Source: Euglena gracilis
Taxonomy: Eukaryota > Euglenida > Euglenophyceae > Euglenales
Direction of reading: 5' to 3'
Assembly (NCBI GenBank): GCA_039621445.1
Contig: CP154955.1
Location: 51,799,384 to 51,863,383, forward strand
Length of the DNA stretch: 64,000 nucleotides
Shown: piece after piece, positions 9,606-21,519 of the stretch
Position numbering within the stretch: the first letter of the stretch is position 1
How the letters are laid out: every line of letters starts with the position of its first letter
Program-made: the position numbers and the translations under genes
The notes under the pieces: model-generated
Databases searched by the model: none
Seen by the model: the letters and a program-made list of their open reading frames with translations, nothing else
What the model was told of the DNA's origin: nothing

Positions 9606-10667
9606 CCAGCTCCGAGATCAGAAGGGTGACGTGCGGAATGCTGAAGAGCCAAAAGCAAATAACAGCCAAATAACGGCAAACAAATTGGGGAACTGGGGAA
9701 TGGTCAAGCACCCCCCCCCCCCACTCAGTCCCGACCAGGGGGAGTGGTCATACGCAACCCCCAACCTATGACCGCCGACCAGGGGGTGGTTGCAAAACTA
9801 GGTGCCAAAGACAACCCAATCTTCAAAGCCATCCACAACCACCGCCCACGGGGGTGGTCGTACGCACCCCTAACCTGCAACCCCCGACCGGGGGGGGGGG
9901 GTTGGTCAGCATATAGGGGTGGTCGGTGGGCAAAGGGGGGAGGGGTTCTTGTTGGTGCGGACCTGGAAATGCCACCGTTCTGACATGCCACTCGCAGCGT
10001 TCACAGGCTCCGCTCACGGGGGTCATCAGGGGGGGGGGGGCGAAAGCGGTGACATATAGCGCTGTTGGGCGGGCGATGGGCCAAGACGAAGGGCAAAGGC
10101 CAACTGGGGCCAAAGCCATCCAGCCTCCGGCGACCTCCCTGAACCGCACCTCACAAGATGCAATACAAAAAAATGCAAAACGATGAAACAAAAAGTTGCG
10201 CGGGTCGCTCCTCTGGGGGTTGGTCACAGAAAAATGCGAGCACGTTATGTGTTCTCAGATGCCCAGCACGCCCTGGTGAAATGCCAATGACTTTGGCCCA
10301 CAAGCGAAAAAAGCCTCCTTTGAAACAGACATATCATGCAAATATTTGCATATATATCTTGATGATTTGTCAAAAAGGACAGTGCTTGAAAACTTGATTG
10401 TAAATGATTTTTGGCCCGGCATGAAACATTGGGACAAAAATTTCCATTTTGGGGCATATTTTTGGACAAAAAAAGTTAAAACAATCAAAAAATTCTTGGA
10501 TAAAGCGCATTGAAAGAAAACTGACCTTTTTGCCCTCGCCTGACTGATGAGCAATCCTCAAGATACTAAAAAAATATTTTGTCCCATCACATTCAATTAA
10601 AAATCCGCAGGAGAAATGGACAAAAATTCACCATTTTTCGGCAACACTTGATGTTGGCATGTGGGGG
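9606..10667. other. Unassigned; short internal duplications
   Basis: At about 9740-9890 a phrase containing GGGGGTGGT and TACGCA with ACC repeats is present twice. Around 10060-10160 both strands stay open and moderately GC3-rich, but no splice pair decides for an exon. Bases 10330-10660 are A/T-rich without features. Confidence 0.45.
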
Positions 10668-11625
10668 GCGGCACCTATAGTCAAGGCCATTTTAGGCCAT
10701 TTTAGGCCATTTTAAGGTATAGGTGGGGGTTCTGAAAATCATAATTTTTCGTCATTTTTGTTCCAAAAACTGTATCATAACGTGTGCAAACCTTCTCTTA
10801 TTCAGTAATAAGAAATGTACATACAAAAAAGCATGCAAAATTCATGAACAATGTATCAAACCCATGATCAACAAATCTTAATTCATACCCACAGAGGAAC
10901 AGTAAGAAATTATGGCAGTGAAAATTTTTGAGATTTTTCCAACATCTTTTGTCTTTCTTTCCCTGTCTTTTTCCCCATGCTTCCAACTTTGCACTAGTAA
11001 GAAAAAATCCAGCTGTCCAAACCTTCAAAATTCAAATGCCAAAAGCAGGTTGGGGACCATGGGGACTGATGCTGATACTCACAATGAATTGCCACCTCTC
11101 TCAAAGATTTTGCCACTGTCTCAAGGTATGACTGAAATCTTCTCAAAAGCAATTGCCACTTGTCTCATAATCAGAAAAAAGAGCGTCCATTGGGGTGGAC
11201 AGTCAAAGAAGGTCATCCAACTGTGGGCCCCATCAGGAGGGCCCACATTTTAGGCAAACCCCTGGCCAACACATTGTACCCATGATCGGATCAGACATGG
11301 ATGCAAGAGAAAGAGACGCTTATGAAACAGAAACTTGTCTTCCAAACACAACTGTCATGAGGGCATTCATTCTTGTCCAATTACAATTGAGAAAATTGGC
11401 AGTTATTTTGATTTCAATACATATTCCGCAACCAGCTGTAACAAAAGACACCGAAAGTAATAACTGAATGGCGTCAGATGTTCGCAAAAAAAATTGTTGT
11501 GCAACAGAATTTTCTCCATTTTAGGCCATTTTAGGCCATTTTAGGGACCCCCACCTATATAGGGGGTCAAAAAGTCATTTTAGGCCATTTTAGGCCATTT
11601 TAGGCCATTTTAGCTATAGGTGCCT
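10668..11625. mobile_element. Foldback element with GGCACCTATAG ends and CCATTTTAGG arrays
   Basis: The left end reads GGCACCTATAGTCAAGGCC, the right end is its near inverse (TAGCTATAGGTGCC). Each arm carries tandem copies of TTTTAGGCCA, three on the left and about six on the right, plus an inner inverted pair ending TATAGGTGGGGGTTC and GGGACCCCCACCTATA. The 800 inner bases are A/T-rich with no convincing ORF. No target-site duplication was found. Confidence 0.7.
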
Positions 11626-12400
11626 GGTCTGGGGGACCCACATTTTGGGGGTCAATTTTTGGGGGTCGAATTTGACGCTTGGCTGAAAAAAGCCAAAAAT
11701 GGACGAAACCCTGCCAACCCTGAAGCAGAATTCAGCGCCAAGCCATAACTCTGAGATGCCAATGTGCACCTGAGGAAGGGTTTTACTATAAATTTCGAAA
11801 GCTCATGTGTGAAATAGCTGAAAAAGGCCAATGGGGGCCAAAATTGCAAGTTCATGCAATTAACCGACTTGGTGTGCGTACAACGGGGGGGGATAAGCCC
11901 TCACGGAAGGGGGGATGTCCATTTTCACTGGAACAGCTACGCTCCCCCCCCCCGCCTTGGAAAGGGGCAGGCCACATTGAGCACCAACAATCGATGCCAA
12001 GAGACCCATTGGCTCCCTGCCACACTGGGTGCCCTCGGTTTGGGGAGGGCAAAAGTGGTGGCCAAGGACAAGCAGCCTGGCACAAAGGTGGTGGCAGGGA
12101 TGGGCGGCGAATTTGGAATTGAATTGGACCCTGAAAGGTTGGAGAAAACGTGGTGCGGAAATCTCGCGGTCCTGTCCAGAGAACTGTTGGCTGGTGCCCG
12201 TTCTGGCCCACCTTCAGCCTTCAGCCCCAGGAACTGGCAAAACCACTCATGATAGGAACGTGTCAGGGATTTCCCCTGAAATACTGAACTTTCCCCTGAT
12301 ATTTTTTCTCAAATCAAAAAATTTGGACAATTCTTCCCCATAATTTTGTCTCCCATTACTCTGCATAAAACAAATTCCTTTTGTGTGTGTGTGTGTGTGT
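11626..12400. other. Unassigned, with a GT run
   Basis: No gene is supported. A short GT microsatellite lies at about 12381-12400. Confidence 0.5.
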
Positions 12401-12845
12401 ATGACTCGCAGCCCCCCCCGGGGGGGCTGAGTTGAAGCTCCTAGGGGGTTATAGCACCTCCCCCTGGGGGGTGCGACTTTCCTTACTGAAGGGCAGCAGC
12501 CTTAAGAACATACAATTTTTTACCGCCCCCCCGGGGGGGGGGGGGGAGGGGGGGTCACTCACTTTTTAAAAAACCAGTCAATCACTCATTTTCAAAAAAC
12601 CAGCCAGTCACTCCCCCCCCCCCCCCGGGGGGGGTCGGCCACTCAGAAAAACGGCCACTTTTCAGTCACTTTAGGCCATTTAGGCCAAAAGAAAATTTCC
12701 GGCGCCTTCGGCACCGGGGTCACTCAAGCCACTTTTGCCCACTCCTGGCCGACCCCCCTGGGGGGGGGGGCAAAAACCAGTCAGTCACTCTGAAAAAACC
12801 AGTCACCCCCCCGGGGGGGGGGGGTCGGTCAGTGCTTAAGCAATT
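12400..12845 (+). repeat. Dispersed repeat family F, copy 1
   Basis: The body shares many phrases, in the same order, with 14450-14802: TACAATTTTT, repeated AACCAGTCA(A/G)TCACT, GCCACTTTTCAGTCACTTTAGG, a GGCGCC hairpin, TCACTCAAGCCACTTTTGCC and CAGTGCTTAAGCAA at the end. C runs and G runs alternate throughout. It encodes nothing. Confidence 0.85.
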
Positions 12846-13654
12846 GCCTGCTTAAGAAGCCTGCTGCCCCCCCCAGCTACAAGGAGGCTGCTTCTCTGGC
12901 CTGGCGCGAACCTCGCTGGCCCGGGGTGTGCTGCGTGGCGAGTGCCGCCCGCCGCGTCCCTGCAGCGGAGGCAGGAGGGGCGGGGTCAGGCCGAGGCCCT
13001 GCTGGATGGGGAGAGCGGCCACGGCACGCGGCACGGGCCTAACGCAGGGTTCGATATAAGGGCAGGTGGGGGAGGTCGGACCCCCCCCGTTCCAACAGGG
13101 GGGGTGACAACCCCCCCCCCGGGGGGAGGGGGTCCCCCCACCCACCTCCTGGGGGGGGACTTTTCCCCGAAAATGGCCAAAAATCGCGAAAATGCTAAAA
13201 AGAGCACCATTTTCAAAAATTTTCGGCACCGAAAATTACATCCCCCTGGGGAGGGGGCTCGGCTGGACCCACCCACACTACCCCCCCCCCTAGGGGGTCC
13301 GAAAAAAGCCCCTGTACCCCCCCTGTACAGTGGCTGTCCAGGTGACCAAAATTTGGCCCAGCACAAAGTGCCGAGCTGAAAATTTTGCCCCCTCTCCAAA
13401 ATCCGCCTAACTGCTATTTTGGGCACTTATTGGGCAAAAGTTTGCCGAAAATGCCCAAACTCTCCCGCACAAAAAAGAGCAGGAAGGAAAATTTTGACCT
13501 TTTGGGGGTCCTGGCAGTTGGTGAGGGGGGTGGTCTAGACCCCCACTTCGGTCCAGGAGGGGGGGGAATGGGGGTGCACCCCCCTTCTAACCCTTACACC
13601 CTGCATACATCGAACCCCAACCCAAAGATGGGTGTGGCATTCAAAAACACGCAC
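12846..13654. other. GC-rich stretch and a truncated family D element
   Basis: Bases 12880-13045 are GC3-rich and could hold a small plus-strand exon, but no frame is clearly favoured. At 13049 CAGGGTTCGATATAAGG marks the left end of a family D element whose right end is not found. Bases 13130-13420 resemble other C/G-run repeats. Confidence 0.5.
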
Positions 13655-13990
13655 GTGATCACCAAATGGCTCCCCCAAGAGGCAGGGCAGTCCTAAAGCA
13701 AATAAAAAAACAACAAACTCCGCTGTCCCAGCACACTCAATGAAAATACACAGGAAAATGGGCAAAGAAATTTGGCATTTTTTTTGACGACAACAGGTCG
13801 ACATCAGGAAAAAAACTGGTTCTTTGGCATCCGAGGACCATCGCCCATCCACCCAAATCATCAAAAAGTGTGTTTTTTGGGACTTTTTAATTATGGACCC
13901 CATTCAAATCCCAGTCCGGCCCTTGGTCGGCCCTTTGGCCGAAAGGGGGGCGGTCCTTTAGAAAAAAAAACTTTCCCGTCCCTTAAGGAC
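13655..13990 (+). repeat. Dispersed repeat family E, copy 1
   Basis: Diagnostic phrases in order are CCCAGCACACTCAATGAAAAT, GACCATCGCCCATCCACCC, a CCATTCAAATCCCAGTCCGG motif and GGGGCGGTCCTTTAG. A near-full inverse copy lies at 47665-47950. It looks like a short interspersed repeat; an internal polymerase III B-box-like motif (GTTCAAGTCCC) is seen in the copy at 47.7 kb. Confidence 0.8.
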
Positions 13991-14449
13991 CGCCCTGGCA
14001 AGAGGAACGCTTCACCTTGGGGTGGACAGCTCCGAGATGACCCAAAAGGGGCTCACCTGTCGGCGAAGTTTCGATGGGTAAAGGATTTTTGTCCTTTTCA
14101 TTTGAAATTTGCCTCTCCACCTTTTTTCACTTTTGTGCTTGTGAAAAGAGATTTGTTCTCGTAAAAACTGAGATGGCAATGGACAACAGTGGCTGAGCCA
14201 AAAATATAAAACAGGGATGGATATGGATACATTTCTCCAGGGTTGCAAGAGAGCAATCAGGTGCCCGCAATGGAACAAGCTTGTTGACATGGCATGAAGG
14301 CATTACATTGTGGGTTATCCAAAAAAACTGCGGTCTCAGCACATTACACTGAAAATCCATAAGGGAAAAAAAAGGGGAAATAGACAAAAAAAATCTAGAA
14401 TATCTTGGCGCAAATAGGTGGACATTGGGGAAAGAAATGTCCTGCGACA
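13991..14449. other. Unassigned, ending in a partial family E motif
   Basis: No gene is supported. Around 14320-14430 a GTCTCAGCACATTACACTGAAAATCCATA phrase, related to family E, appears again without the rest. Confidence 0.45.
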
Positions 14450-14802
14450 AGGCCATACAATTTTTACCGACCCCCGGGAGGGGGAGGGGGGGTCACTCCA
14501 CTCTTTGAAAAACCAGTCAATCACTTTTCGGGAAACCAGTCAGTCACTACCCCCTCCCCGGGGGGGGGGGTCGGTTACTCAGGAGAACTGGCCACTTTCC
14601 AGTCACTTTAGGCCATTTTTGGCCAAAAAATTTTCCCCGGTGCCAAAGGCGCCAGGGTCACTCAAGCCACTTTTGCCCACCGCTGGCCGACCCCCCCGGG
14701 GGGGGGGGGGGCTTGGGCTCAAAACCAGTCAGTCACTCTGAAAAAACCAGTCAATCACGCCCCAGGGGGGGGTCAGCCAGTGCTTAAGCAAGACTGGACC
14801 AG
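14450..14802 (+). repeat. Dispersed repeat family F, copy 2
   Basis: Same order of phrases as the copy at 12400-12845, with about the same length and many substitutions in the C/G runs. The GGCGCC hairpin here reads GGTGCCAAAGGCGCC. Confidence 0.85.
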
Positions 14803-15130
14803 GCTTCTGTTTAAGGAAGTGCATTCGGGGGGGGGGGTGCGATGGGCAGGCAGGGGGGTAGGGCCAGGGCGGTCCTTAACAAAAAAAAACCTCCCGTCCC
14901 AGCACAATCAACGAAAAATTCATATAGGAAACATGGATGGAAAACTGGCCATGTTTTAGCAAAAATAGATTGACTTCGGGGGGAAAAACAATTTCTGACA
15001 TCCGTAGACCATCGCCCATCCACCCACAATGTCGAAGGTGCCCAACCCAGGGTGGTCCATAAAGGACGGGAAGCTTTTTATTCCCCTTGAGGATCGCCTT
15101 TAGGCCTAAGAGCCAACAGCCGATCCCGGG
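14803..15130 (+). repeat. Dispersed repeat family E, copy 2
   Basis: Contains GGGCGGTCCTTAACAAAAAA, CCCAGCACAATCAACGAAAAA and ACCATCGCCCATCCACCC in the family order. Confidence 0.75.
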
Positions 15131-15600
15131 ATCGAATGGGGGCAAAAATAAAAATAAAAAGTCGAAAAACCGCGTTTTTTTGACCCCCCCCCCCGGTTTC
15201 GGGGTAGTGCTATAGCACACCCCCGGGGCCTTTGGCGCCGGAGGGCCCAAAAATGGCCATTTTCAAAGGATATTCGGCTTGGTCGGCAGGAAGTGGGATC
15301 CAAAACCGACCCCTGGGGAAGGGCCTACCTACCCCCCCCCCCCCGGGAAACTGTCACCTGACAGGTTGGCCAGTACCGGGGACCCTGACAACTTCCTACA
15401 CTGACAGGTTGGCCGGTACCGGGGACCCTGACAGTTTCCCAGGCGGGACCCTGACAGTTTCCTGGGTAGGGCATTTCAAGGGAAAGTCAATGAAAAATGA
15501 CCCTGACAGGTTGGCCGGTGCCGGGGACCCTGACAGTTTCCCGGGCGGGACCCTGACAGGTTCTCGGGTATGACAGTTTCCCGGGGGGGGGGGGGGTAGG
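15131..15600 (+). repeat. CCTGACAGGTTGGCC minisatellite
   Basis: From about 15345 to 15595 a 40-50 base unit (CTGACAGGTTGGCCGGTACC, then GGGGACCCTGACAGTTTCCC) is repeated roughly five times. An inverse array lies at 50380-50580 and a decayed one at 19725-19860. Bases 15131-15340 are C/G-run DNA with a GGCGCC hairpin. Confidence 0.85.
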
Positions 15601-16619
15601 TACTATGGGCAGGCACCCCAATAGCACACCCGGTGTTGGCAAAAAGAAGCCCGGGCTGGACGGCAACGGATTTCTGGCTTTCGGGGGGGGGGGGTGCAAA
15701 AATGGGTCTTTGTCCTCTTCGGTCGGAAGAGGGCACCAGAGCAAATTTAAAATCCAAAAAAAAAACGCTGGTAGTTGTTTGGCATTTTTTTTGGTTTTTT
15801 TTGGTTCCCGGTTCAACCCTTAATTGGGCCCAGTTCCAGCCAGGGGACCTCTGTGGGGAGGGGGGTCAGCCAGCAGCCTCTTTCCTGCCCAAATTTCCAG
15901 CTTCTGAGCTAAACGCCCCCCCCCCAGGAGAGTTGTTCAGCAACGCATGCATCCCATGGGAACGTTCGAGCGTAGCCCGTGTGCTTTCTGTTTGTGCATT
16001 CAAAAAAACGGAGCACAAAGCCCGCAAAGCCTGTGCCGCTCTGCATTGGCCCACAGCAACGATGTGGGGTTTGGGGTGCGGTGGGCGTCGGGGTAGGGGT
16101 GCTGGGTGGGGGTGGGTGGCACCGCGTCAGCCCGGCAGCTCAAGACGCAACAGGGGGACGTTGGAAGGCGAGAGGGAGGAGGTCCAGGGACTCCGCGCGG
16201 CGCGAACGTGAGATGCATGTGGGAAATGGAAGAGAACGGACAATGCGATTGAGCAATGTTGCTTTCTGTTACTTGTTGCCATTTATTGACCTTTTGGGGG
16301 TCCTGGGCCCCTTCCCCTGGGGTCGGTCCAGACCTCCTTGGCAGGTGGGGGGGTCCAGACCCCCCCCCCTCCGGTCCAGGAGGTGGGGGGCAAACACCTC
16401 TGGTTGGAGGTGCCCTTGGGCCCAACGTCACCTTTGAAGCCCTTGGTGGTGCACCTCCTGTACCTGCATCCAATCAGATAAACCCCCCCCATTTAAACCG
16501 ACCCGTCGGTTTAGGACTTTGGGGTTGGCGGAAATCCTGGAGGGGGTCGGTTTAGACGGGGGGTCGGTTTCAGGGGGAGCACACGGCTGGCCAACGGCGC
16601 GACGGAAGCGGGTTGATGT
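15601..16619. other. Unassigned, C/G-run DNA
   Basis: No supported exon. An open GC-rich frame near 15960-16210 lacks splice support. Bases 16290-16440 contain CCAGACCCCCC repeats like those in family D. Confidence 0.45.
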
Positions 16620-16860
16620 TAGCAAGGCAATTTCAATCGGCAAATGCCCAATTTGGTTGGCCAATGCCTAACTTTGAGTGACAAATGCCTAACTTGGGAT
16701 GCAAATTCTTATTTTCGGTGGCAAATGCTGAATTTTGGGTGTCATATCCAATTTTTGGTGGCAAACTGCCTAATTTTGGGTGCAAACTTCAAATTCTAGA
16801 TAGCAAATGCCTAATTTGTAATTTTTGGGTTCACCGATTTTTTTAACCCCCAGAGAAATT
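16620..16860 (+). repeat. Degenerate 30-35 base tandem repeat (GGCAAATGCCTAATTT)
   Basis: About seven diverged units with GGCAAATGCCTAA(C/T)TTTGGG. Non-coding. Confidence 0.8.
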
Positions 16861-16929
16861 TACCCCTTGATTTGGGGGGGAGGATATTGTTTTTTTCCCC
16901 ACCCTTTTCACCACTTTTATCCCCCGTTG

Positions 16930-17070
16930 GCACATTAGAATGGGTAGTTGATCGACTGGTCGATCGACTACCCAGAACCCCCCCCCTCCCACCGACTAGG
17001 GGATAGTCGATCAGCCTCCTAGGTGGTCGATCGACGAATAAGTCGATCGACTACCCAGAATCCCCCCCCC
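16930..17070. repeat. GTCGATCGAC palindrome cluster
   Basis: GGTCGATCGACTACCCAGAA occurs twice, with further partial copies of GATCGAC palindromes. Similar clusters lie at 27440-27489 and 31823-31862. Confidence 0.75.
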
Positions 17071-17099
17071 AAGTCTACCGTCTGGGCCATGGCCAATGA

Positions 17100-17465
17100 T
17101 CTACCATCCCCCCCCCCCGAGCTATTCCCCCCCCCCCCGAGCTATTCCCATTGGGGGCACGGGAATAGCTCACTGTCATAGCACTTTTCACAAAGAACTT
17201 CCTAAGAAAGTGGTCAAAAATTGACGTTTTTGGACCATTTTCAAAAATCACCTTTTGGCAAATGTGCTCAAAATCGACCATTTTTTGCGAACATCCAAAA
17301 AAGTTGCCAAAAATGACCCCTTTTGGGGTGCGAGGGTCGGGTATGGGAATAGCTCGGGGGGGGGGACCTAGGTCCCCCCCCCCCCGAGCTGTTCCCCCCC
17401 CGTACTGTTCCCATTGGGCCGTAAAGGGTCCCGGGGACGGGAACAGCTCGGGGGGGGGGGGGGGC
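17100..17465 (+). repeat. Dispersed repeat family B, copy 1
   Basis: Bounded by C/G runs with GAGCTATTCCC and GGGAATAGCTC. The inner 180 bases (CACTGTCATAGCACTTTT to ATGACCCCTTTTGG) occur inverted at 31566-31740. The ends form an imperfect inverted repeat, so it may be a small transposon. Confidence 0.8.
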
Positions 17466-17929
17466 ATGGTAAACCGACCTAAGGGGCCCAAAGCAGTACA
17501 AAATGGCCAGAAAACAATAAAAAGCAGTCAAAAGCATATCTGAGCAGTACCAGCAAGCCAAAAGTGGGTGAAATTGGGCAAAGGCAGCCAAAAGTGGCAA
17601 AAAGTGGCCAAAAGTAGGTAAATGACCAAAAGTGGACAAACGTGGATGGAGTGGATGCAGGTGCTGCAGTGGATGCTGTGAATGCAGGTAAACCCCCCCC
17701 CATTTAAACCGACTCCCCTTCTAAACCGACCTACATTTCCAAACCGACCCATTGCAGAATTTCAACCAAAAAAAGAAATAAACCGACCCATGGCAAGTTG
17801 GATAACAAACATGCGCAATGATCTCATACAGTTGAGCAACAAAAAGGGATTTGTGCCCCAAAATGGGAGGGTAAGACAAGGGATTTTGTTATTTTGTGGC
17901 CTTCGAAAGGTTGAGCAACAAAACGGATT
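17466..17929. other. Degenerate GCCAAAAGTGG repeats, no gene
   Basis: Bases 17530-17640 hold irregular copies of GCCAAAAGTGG. A short GGATGCAGGTG array (17640-17690) recalls that at 46200. Confidence 0.5.
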
Positions 17930-18080
17930 AGGTTCAGGGTTAGTGTTTGGTTCAGGGTTGCGGTTATGGTCAGGGTTAGGGATATGTTGGGGTCAGGGAG
18001 AGGGTTAAGAATAGGGTTGGGGATACGGTTAGGGATAGGGTTGGGGATGGGGTTAGGGTCAAGTTTGTTAGGGATAGGGA
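17930..18080 (+). repeat. Degenerate telomere-like repeats (GGGTTAGGG)
   Basis: Irregular GGTTAGGG, GGTCAGGG and GGTTGGGG units cover about 150 bases. Similar tracts occur at 27750-27850 (opposite strand), 28475-28505 and 32895-32935. They are too diverged for an active telomere. Confidence 0.8.
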
Positions 18081-19095
18081 TGGGGTTGGGGAGGTTTGGG
18101 GGGGGGGAGGAAAACACCACCCACCTCTGGCAGGTACCCACTCAGCCCAACCCCCACGTGGGGGGCTCAACCAGGACCCACCACCTCCAGGTCATGAAAC
18201 TTAAAAAATCTCTACCGACAAGTTTTAATGAAGCCTGCACTCAGGGGAAGCACTTCCCATTCAAAAACCAATCAGGCACTTCCGAACCTCCGGGGGGGGG
18301 GGGGCACTCAGGCCAAAAAAAACCCCAAATCAATGGATTTTGGCGAACTTCCCAACTTGTTCCCAGTTCTGAACCCTCCGAGGAGGCCCGGAGCCGAAAT
18401 TCAGGTGGCAACTGCAAAAAAAAACACCCAGTCCCCCCTCCCAGCAGGGTTGAATCCCCCATAGTGCTGTTGGTGGGGGAATGTGACGTGGGCCGGGCAG
18501 GGCGGTGAGGAGGGTCAGGGCGGGACAGCCCCGCCGGCGAGAAATGGGAGAGAGGGTTATGCTGGGGCAGGCGGGCAAAGGGCAGGGCGGGGGGACGCAG
18601 GGACTGTAAGGCCCGGGAGGCCGGGGAGGAGGAGGCGGCGGGGCCACGGCGCCTCTGGGCCGACTCCGTCCCGACCACTCCAGCCACTCCGTCCCGGTGA
18701 GGTGGCCACCACAACAACCCGCCATGCGTGCCGATCTCGGTGGCCGGGAAGGCTGAAATGGCCGGAAAAGGCGGGCTGCTTGATTCTGTATTTGCCGCAG
18801 TTCCACAATTGCGCAAACAACAATTCTGGAACAAGAATTGGCAAAAAAAAACGCCAATATTGTGTGAAAACCAGGTCGGCTTCGGGGGAGAAAACGAGCT
18901 CTCTGGCCCAAGACCGTTCATTGGCATTGACCGTCCGTGGGGGCCGTGGGCGAAGCATCTGGCGGAGCACGGCGAGCGACTTAATAATGCTGGATGGGGC
19001 GGTTGGCGCCGGAGGGGTTCCCCGTCCGCCGGGCCCCGCCCTGCGGACCTGCGCCGGGGCGTGGCGGGGGCAGGGCGTCGCTTCACCCCGCGGTC
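18081..19095. other. Unassigned; GC-rich block
   Basis: Bases 18480-19090 are GC-rich and open on both strands for over 200 codons. A GTGAGG donor-like site lies near 18697. Neither strand gives a recognisable protein, so no gene is called. The remainder is C/G-run repeat. Confidence 0.4.
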
Positions 19096-19345
19096 CTAAG
19101 CGTGAAACTTAAAAGCAAAAAACAGACGCTTCCGCCCCAGCGCACTCAATGAAAAACCCAGAGGGGAAATGGCCCAAGGTGGCCGCGGGTTGGCGAAAAT
19201 GGGTCCTTGGACCCCAAGATAGCCACCCAGCTGGGTCAGTCAAAAAAAAATGCGATCCCCAACTTTTGAACCTTCGACCCTGTTCGGGCCCCGGACCAGC
19301 CTTTGGCCGGCCTGATCCCTCATGGATCGCCCTGACCCCAGGGCA
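19096..19345 (+). repeat. Dispersed repeat family E, copy 3
   Basis: Contains CGCCCCAGCGCACTCAATGA and a decayed version of the rest of the family. Confidence 0.7.
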
Positions 19346-19359
19346 TTCCTTGACGTTAA

Positions 19360-19870
19360 AATTTTTTTCAATACACACACACACACACACACGCACACAC
19401 ACACACATAATATAAATATAAATATGTATAAAACTTTTTATACATAATTTTTTTAAAATATATGTATATACATATATATATATATATGTATATATGTATA
19501 TATACTCCCAGAATTTTCACTGATAAAACAATTTAAAAACAGGTCGACAACTGGCGAGGTCTGGCATCCTTGGACCAGCACACATGCACCCAAATTTTCC
19601 ACTTTTAATTTTCGCCATCATTTGAGCCTGGACTGGCCGTGGGCGGCCCGTCGGCCAAAGGACGGTCTTGAAGTTAAAAAAAACATGTTGTCCCTCGTGG
19701 ACCACCCTGCCAACCCTTCCCCCCAGGAAACTGTCACTAGACATGTGATTTGACAGGTACCAAAGACCCTAACAACTTCCGATACTGACAGGACAGCCGG
19801 TACCAGCACTGGCAGTTCTGCAGGTGGAATTCTGACTGGTTCTTGGACTCCCCTTGCCAGGTGGGTCATT
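19360..19870. repeat. CA and AT microsatellites, family E fragment and decayed minisatellite
   Basis: A CA/CACG run at 19373-19407 is followed by A/T repeats to about 19505. A decayed family E piece (19515-19705) and the CTGACAGG minisatellite (19725-19860) come next. Confidence 0.75.
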
Positions 19871-20150
19871 TGTGACAGCCCATTGTCGGCCCATTTTTTG
19901 AGGCCCATTTCGGCACATTGCAAAGAAAAAAGGTCACCACCGGCTGCCGGCAAATCCACAAAGGTCAAGGTCCCCCAGGGCTTTGCCAGGCACAAACCCA
20001 CCCACTGTTTTTTTTTGAACCCCCTCCATGGTGGACGCACCCACCCATCAAAAATCAGCCAAAAAAAACTTTTTCCGGCCGGCCATTGGCGAGGCAAAAC
20101 TCACCCCCCCCCCCACCACCACTCATACGACTTCGGGGATTCTCACTCAG

Positions 20151-20281
20151 CCCTGGGTCCCAGTTGGAAAAGCGACCGCCTGGGAGAGGGGGTGGACACG
20201 GGGCGGGTGGGGCCGCTGGCCGACGACGACGGGCCCATGCTGACGGGGGGCACCGAGGGGACCGCGCGCAGGGGAGGGCAG
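20151..20281 (+). CDS. Candidate internal exon, unknown gene
   Basis: An acceptor-like TCTCACTCAG precedes a frame of 43 codons, nearly all ending in G or C, that reads LGPSWKSDRLGEG then VDTGRVGPLADDDGPML and ends at CAG before GTTTGT. The GC3 bias is like that of the E3 ligase exons. No family is recognised and no neighbouring exon of the same gene was found. It could be a chance open frame in GC-rich DNA. Confidence 0.35.
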
Positions 20282-20984
20282 GTTTGTGCGGTTGGACGGA
20301 ATCGGGGTGGGCGCTGCCGGCGCGGCAAATGAGCCGGCAGAAGGGGGGGGGGCGAGACCTCCCAGGACCGATGGCATTGATGGGAAAAGGTGGCAAGAAC
20401 GGCCTGGGTTGGGGGCGGGTTCCGCACCCCAACCGGAGACTGTTGGCCGGAAAATAAAAGGGCGCTGGGTGCGCCCCGAATAGGGGTTAAGATCTCCAGT
20501 GCGAACCTCCCTGTTTTCAGGTGTCCCACTGTCAACATCTGATGATACTCCTGGAAAAGATTTTATAAAAGCAAATATGTAGGTTTCGGACACAATAGCA
20601 ACAACAGCATCACAAAGGTTACATTGAATCCAGGAAGACCAAATTTTCTGTCTCCGAAGATCCACTGCCCCCCCTCCACTTTAACTATGCACTGCCCTTA
20701 AATGTTGCATGTCCAAAAGACTTTGCATGGGGGAAGGCTGAAAAAGACACGTCCAAAAAACTCCCCCCCTTCAACATAAAACCTAAAAACCAAACAATTC
20801 CTTTGCACAGTTTTCGATGTTAATGAAAAATGCTCAAATGTGCAAAAGAACACGAAGTGCAAAGCACGCTTAAGTGCAAAATCGGCCGCCTGAGTATTTG
20901 AGGGGTTTGCGTCTTTATCCAACCTGTTGAGAGAGAAATGACAGGTAAATTGAACGAGAATCAATCAATTACACCTAGCGTCTG
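20282..20984. other. Unassigned
   Basis: No exon, RNA gene or clear repeat seen; the bases from 20500 are of average composition. Confidence 0.5.
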
Positions 20985-21400
20985 AAATTTTTGCCCACGG
21001 CTGGCAAAAATATTTGCCCCAACCTGTCAAAGTTATTGCCCAGCGCCCTTTGCCCAAAGGTTTCAAAATTTTTTGCACTGCGCCCCGAAAATATTTGCAC
21101 TTGCTCCGAAAGAATTTGCCCTCCGTCATTTTATTTTTGCACAATGAAAAATGGCCTTGCACTGGGCAATGGAAAAAGATCCACGCCAATTGAAGTTTCA
21201 AAAGGCAAATGTGCAAAACACCCGATGCAAGTGCAAACATCTTCGGAACTGAGGCAAATATTTTTGGGATAAGGTGCAAACATTTTTGAGATAAAGTGCA
21301 AACAAATTGGTGGCATGTGAAAACATTTTTTGAGATAACGTGCAGTAAAATTGACTGGAAGTGCAAAAATACACGGTGTGAAGTGCAAAAAATTCAGGCG
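20985..21400. repeat. Degenerate GTGCAAA repeat array
   Basis: About fifteen irregular copies of GTGCAAA or TTTGCAC, spaced roughly 20-35 bases, many followed by ATTTTTG. The array changes orientation in the middle. Non-coding. Confidence 0.75.
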
Positions 21401-21519
21401 TTAGGTGTACTGTCATTTATTACGGAAAGGAAAATAGCACACGTATGGACATTCCTCAGAAAACCCAGCACTTCAAACCTTGTGAAACCGGATTGGATGG
21501 GGGTGTCAATTCCAGAGGG

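Noticed and set aside
13850-13960. A tRNA gene
   Set aside because: A B-box-like motif is present but there is no cloverleaf, and the motif belongs to a dispersed repeat.
18241-19112. 281-codon minus and 209-codon plus ORFs
   Set aside because: GC-rich DNA is open on both strands, the proteins are low in complexity, and part of the region is a dispersed repeat; no splice or motif evidence decides.
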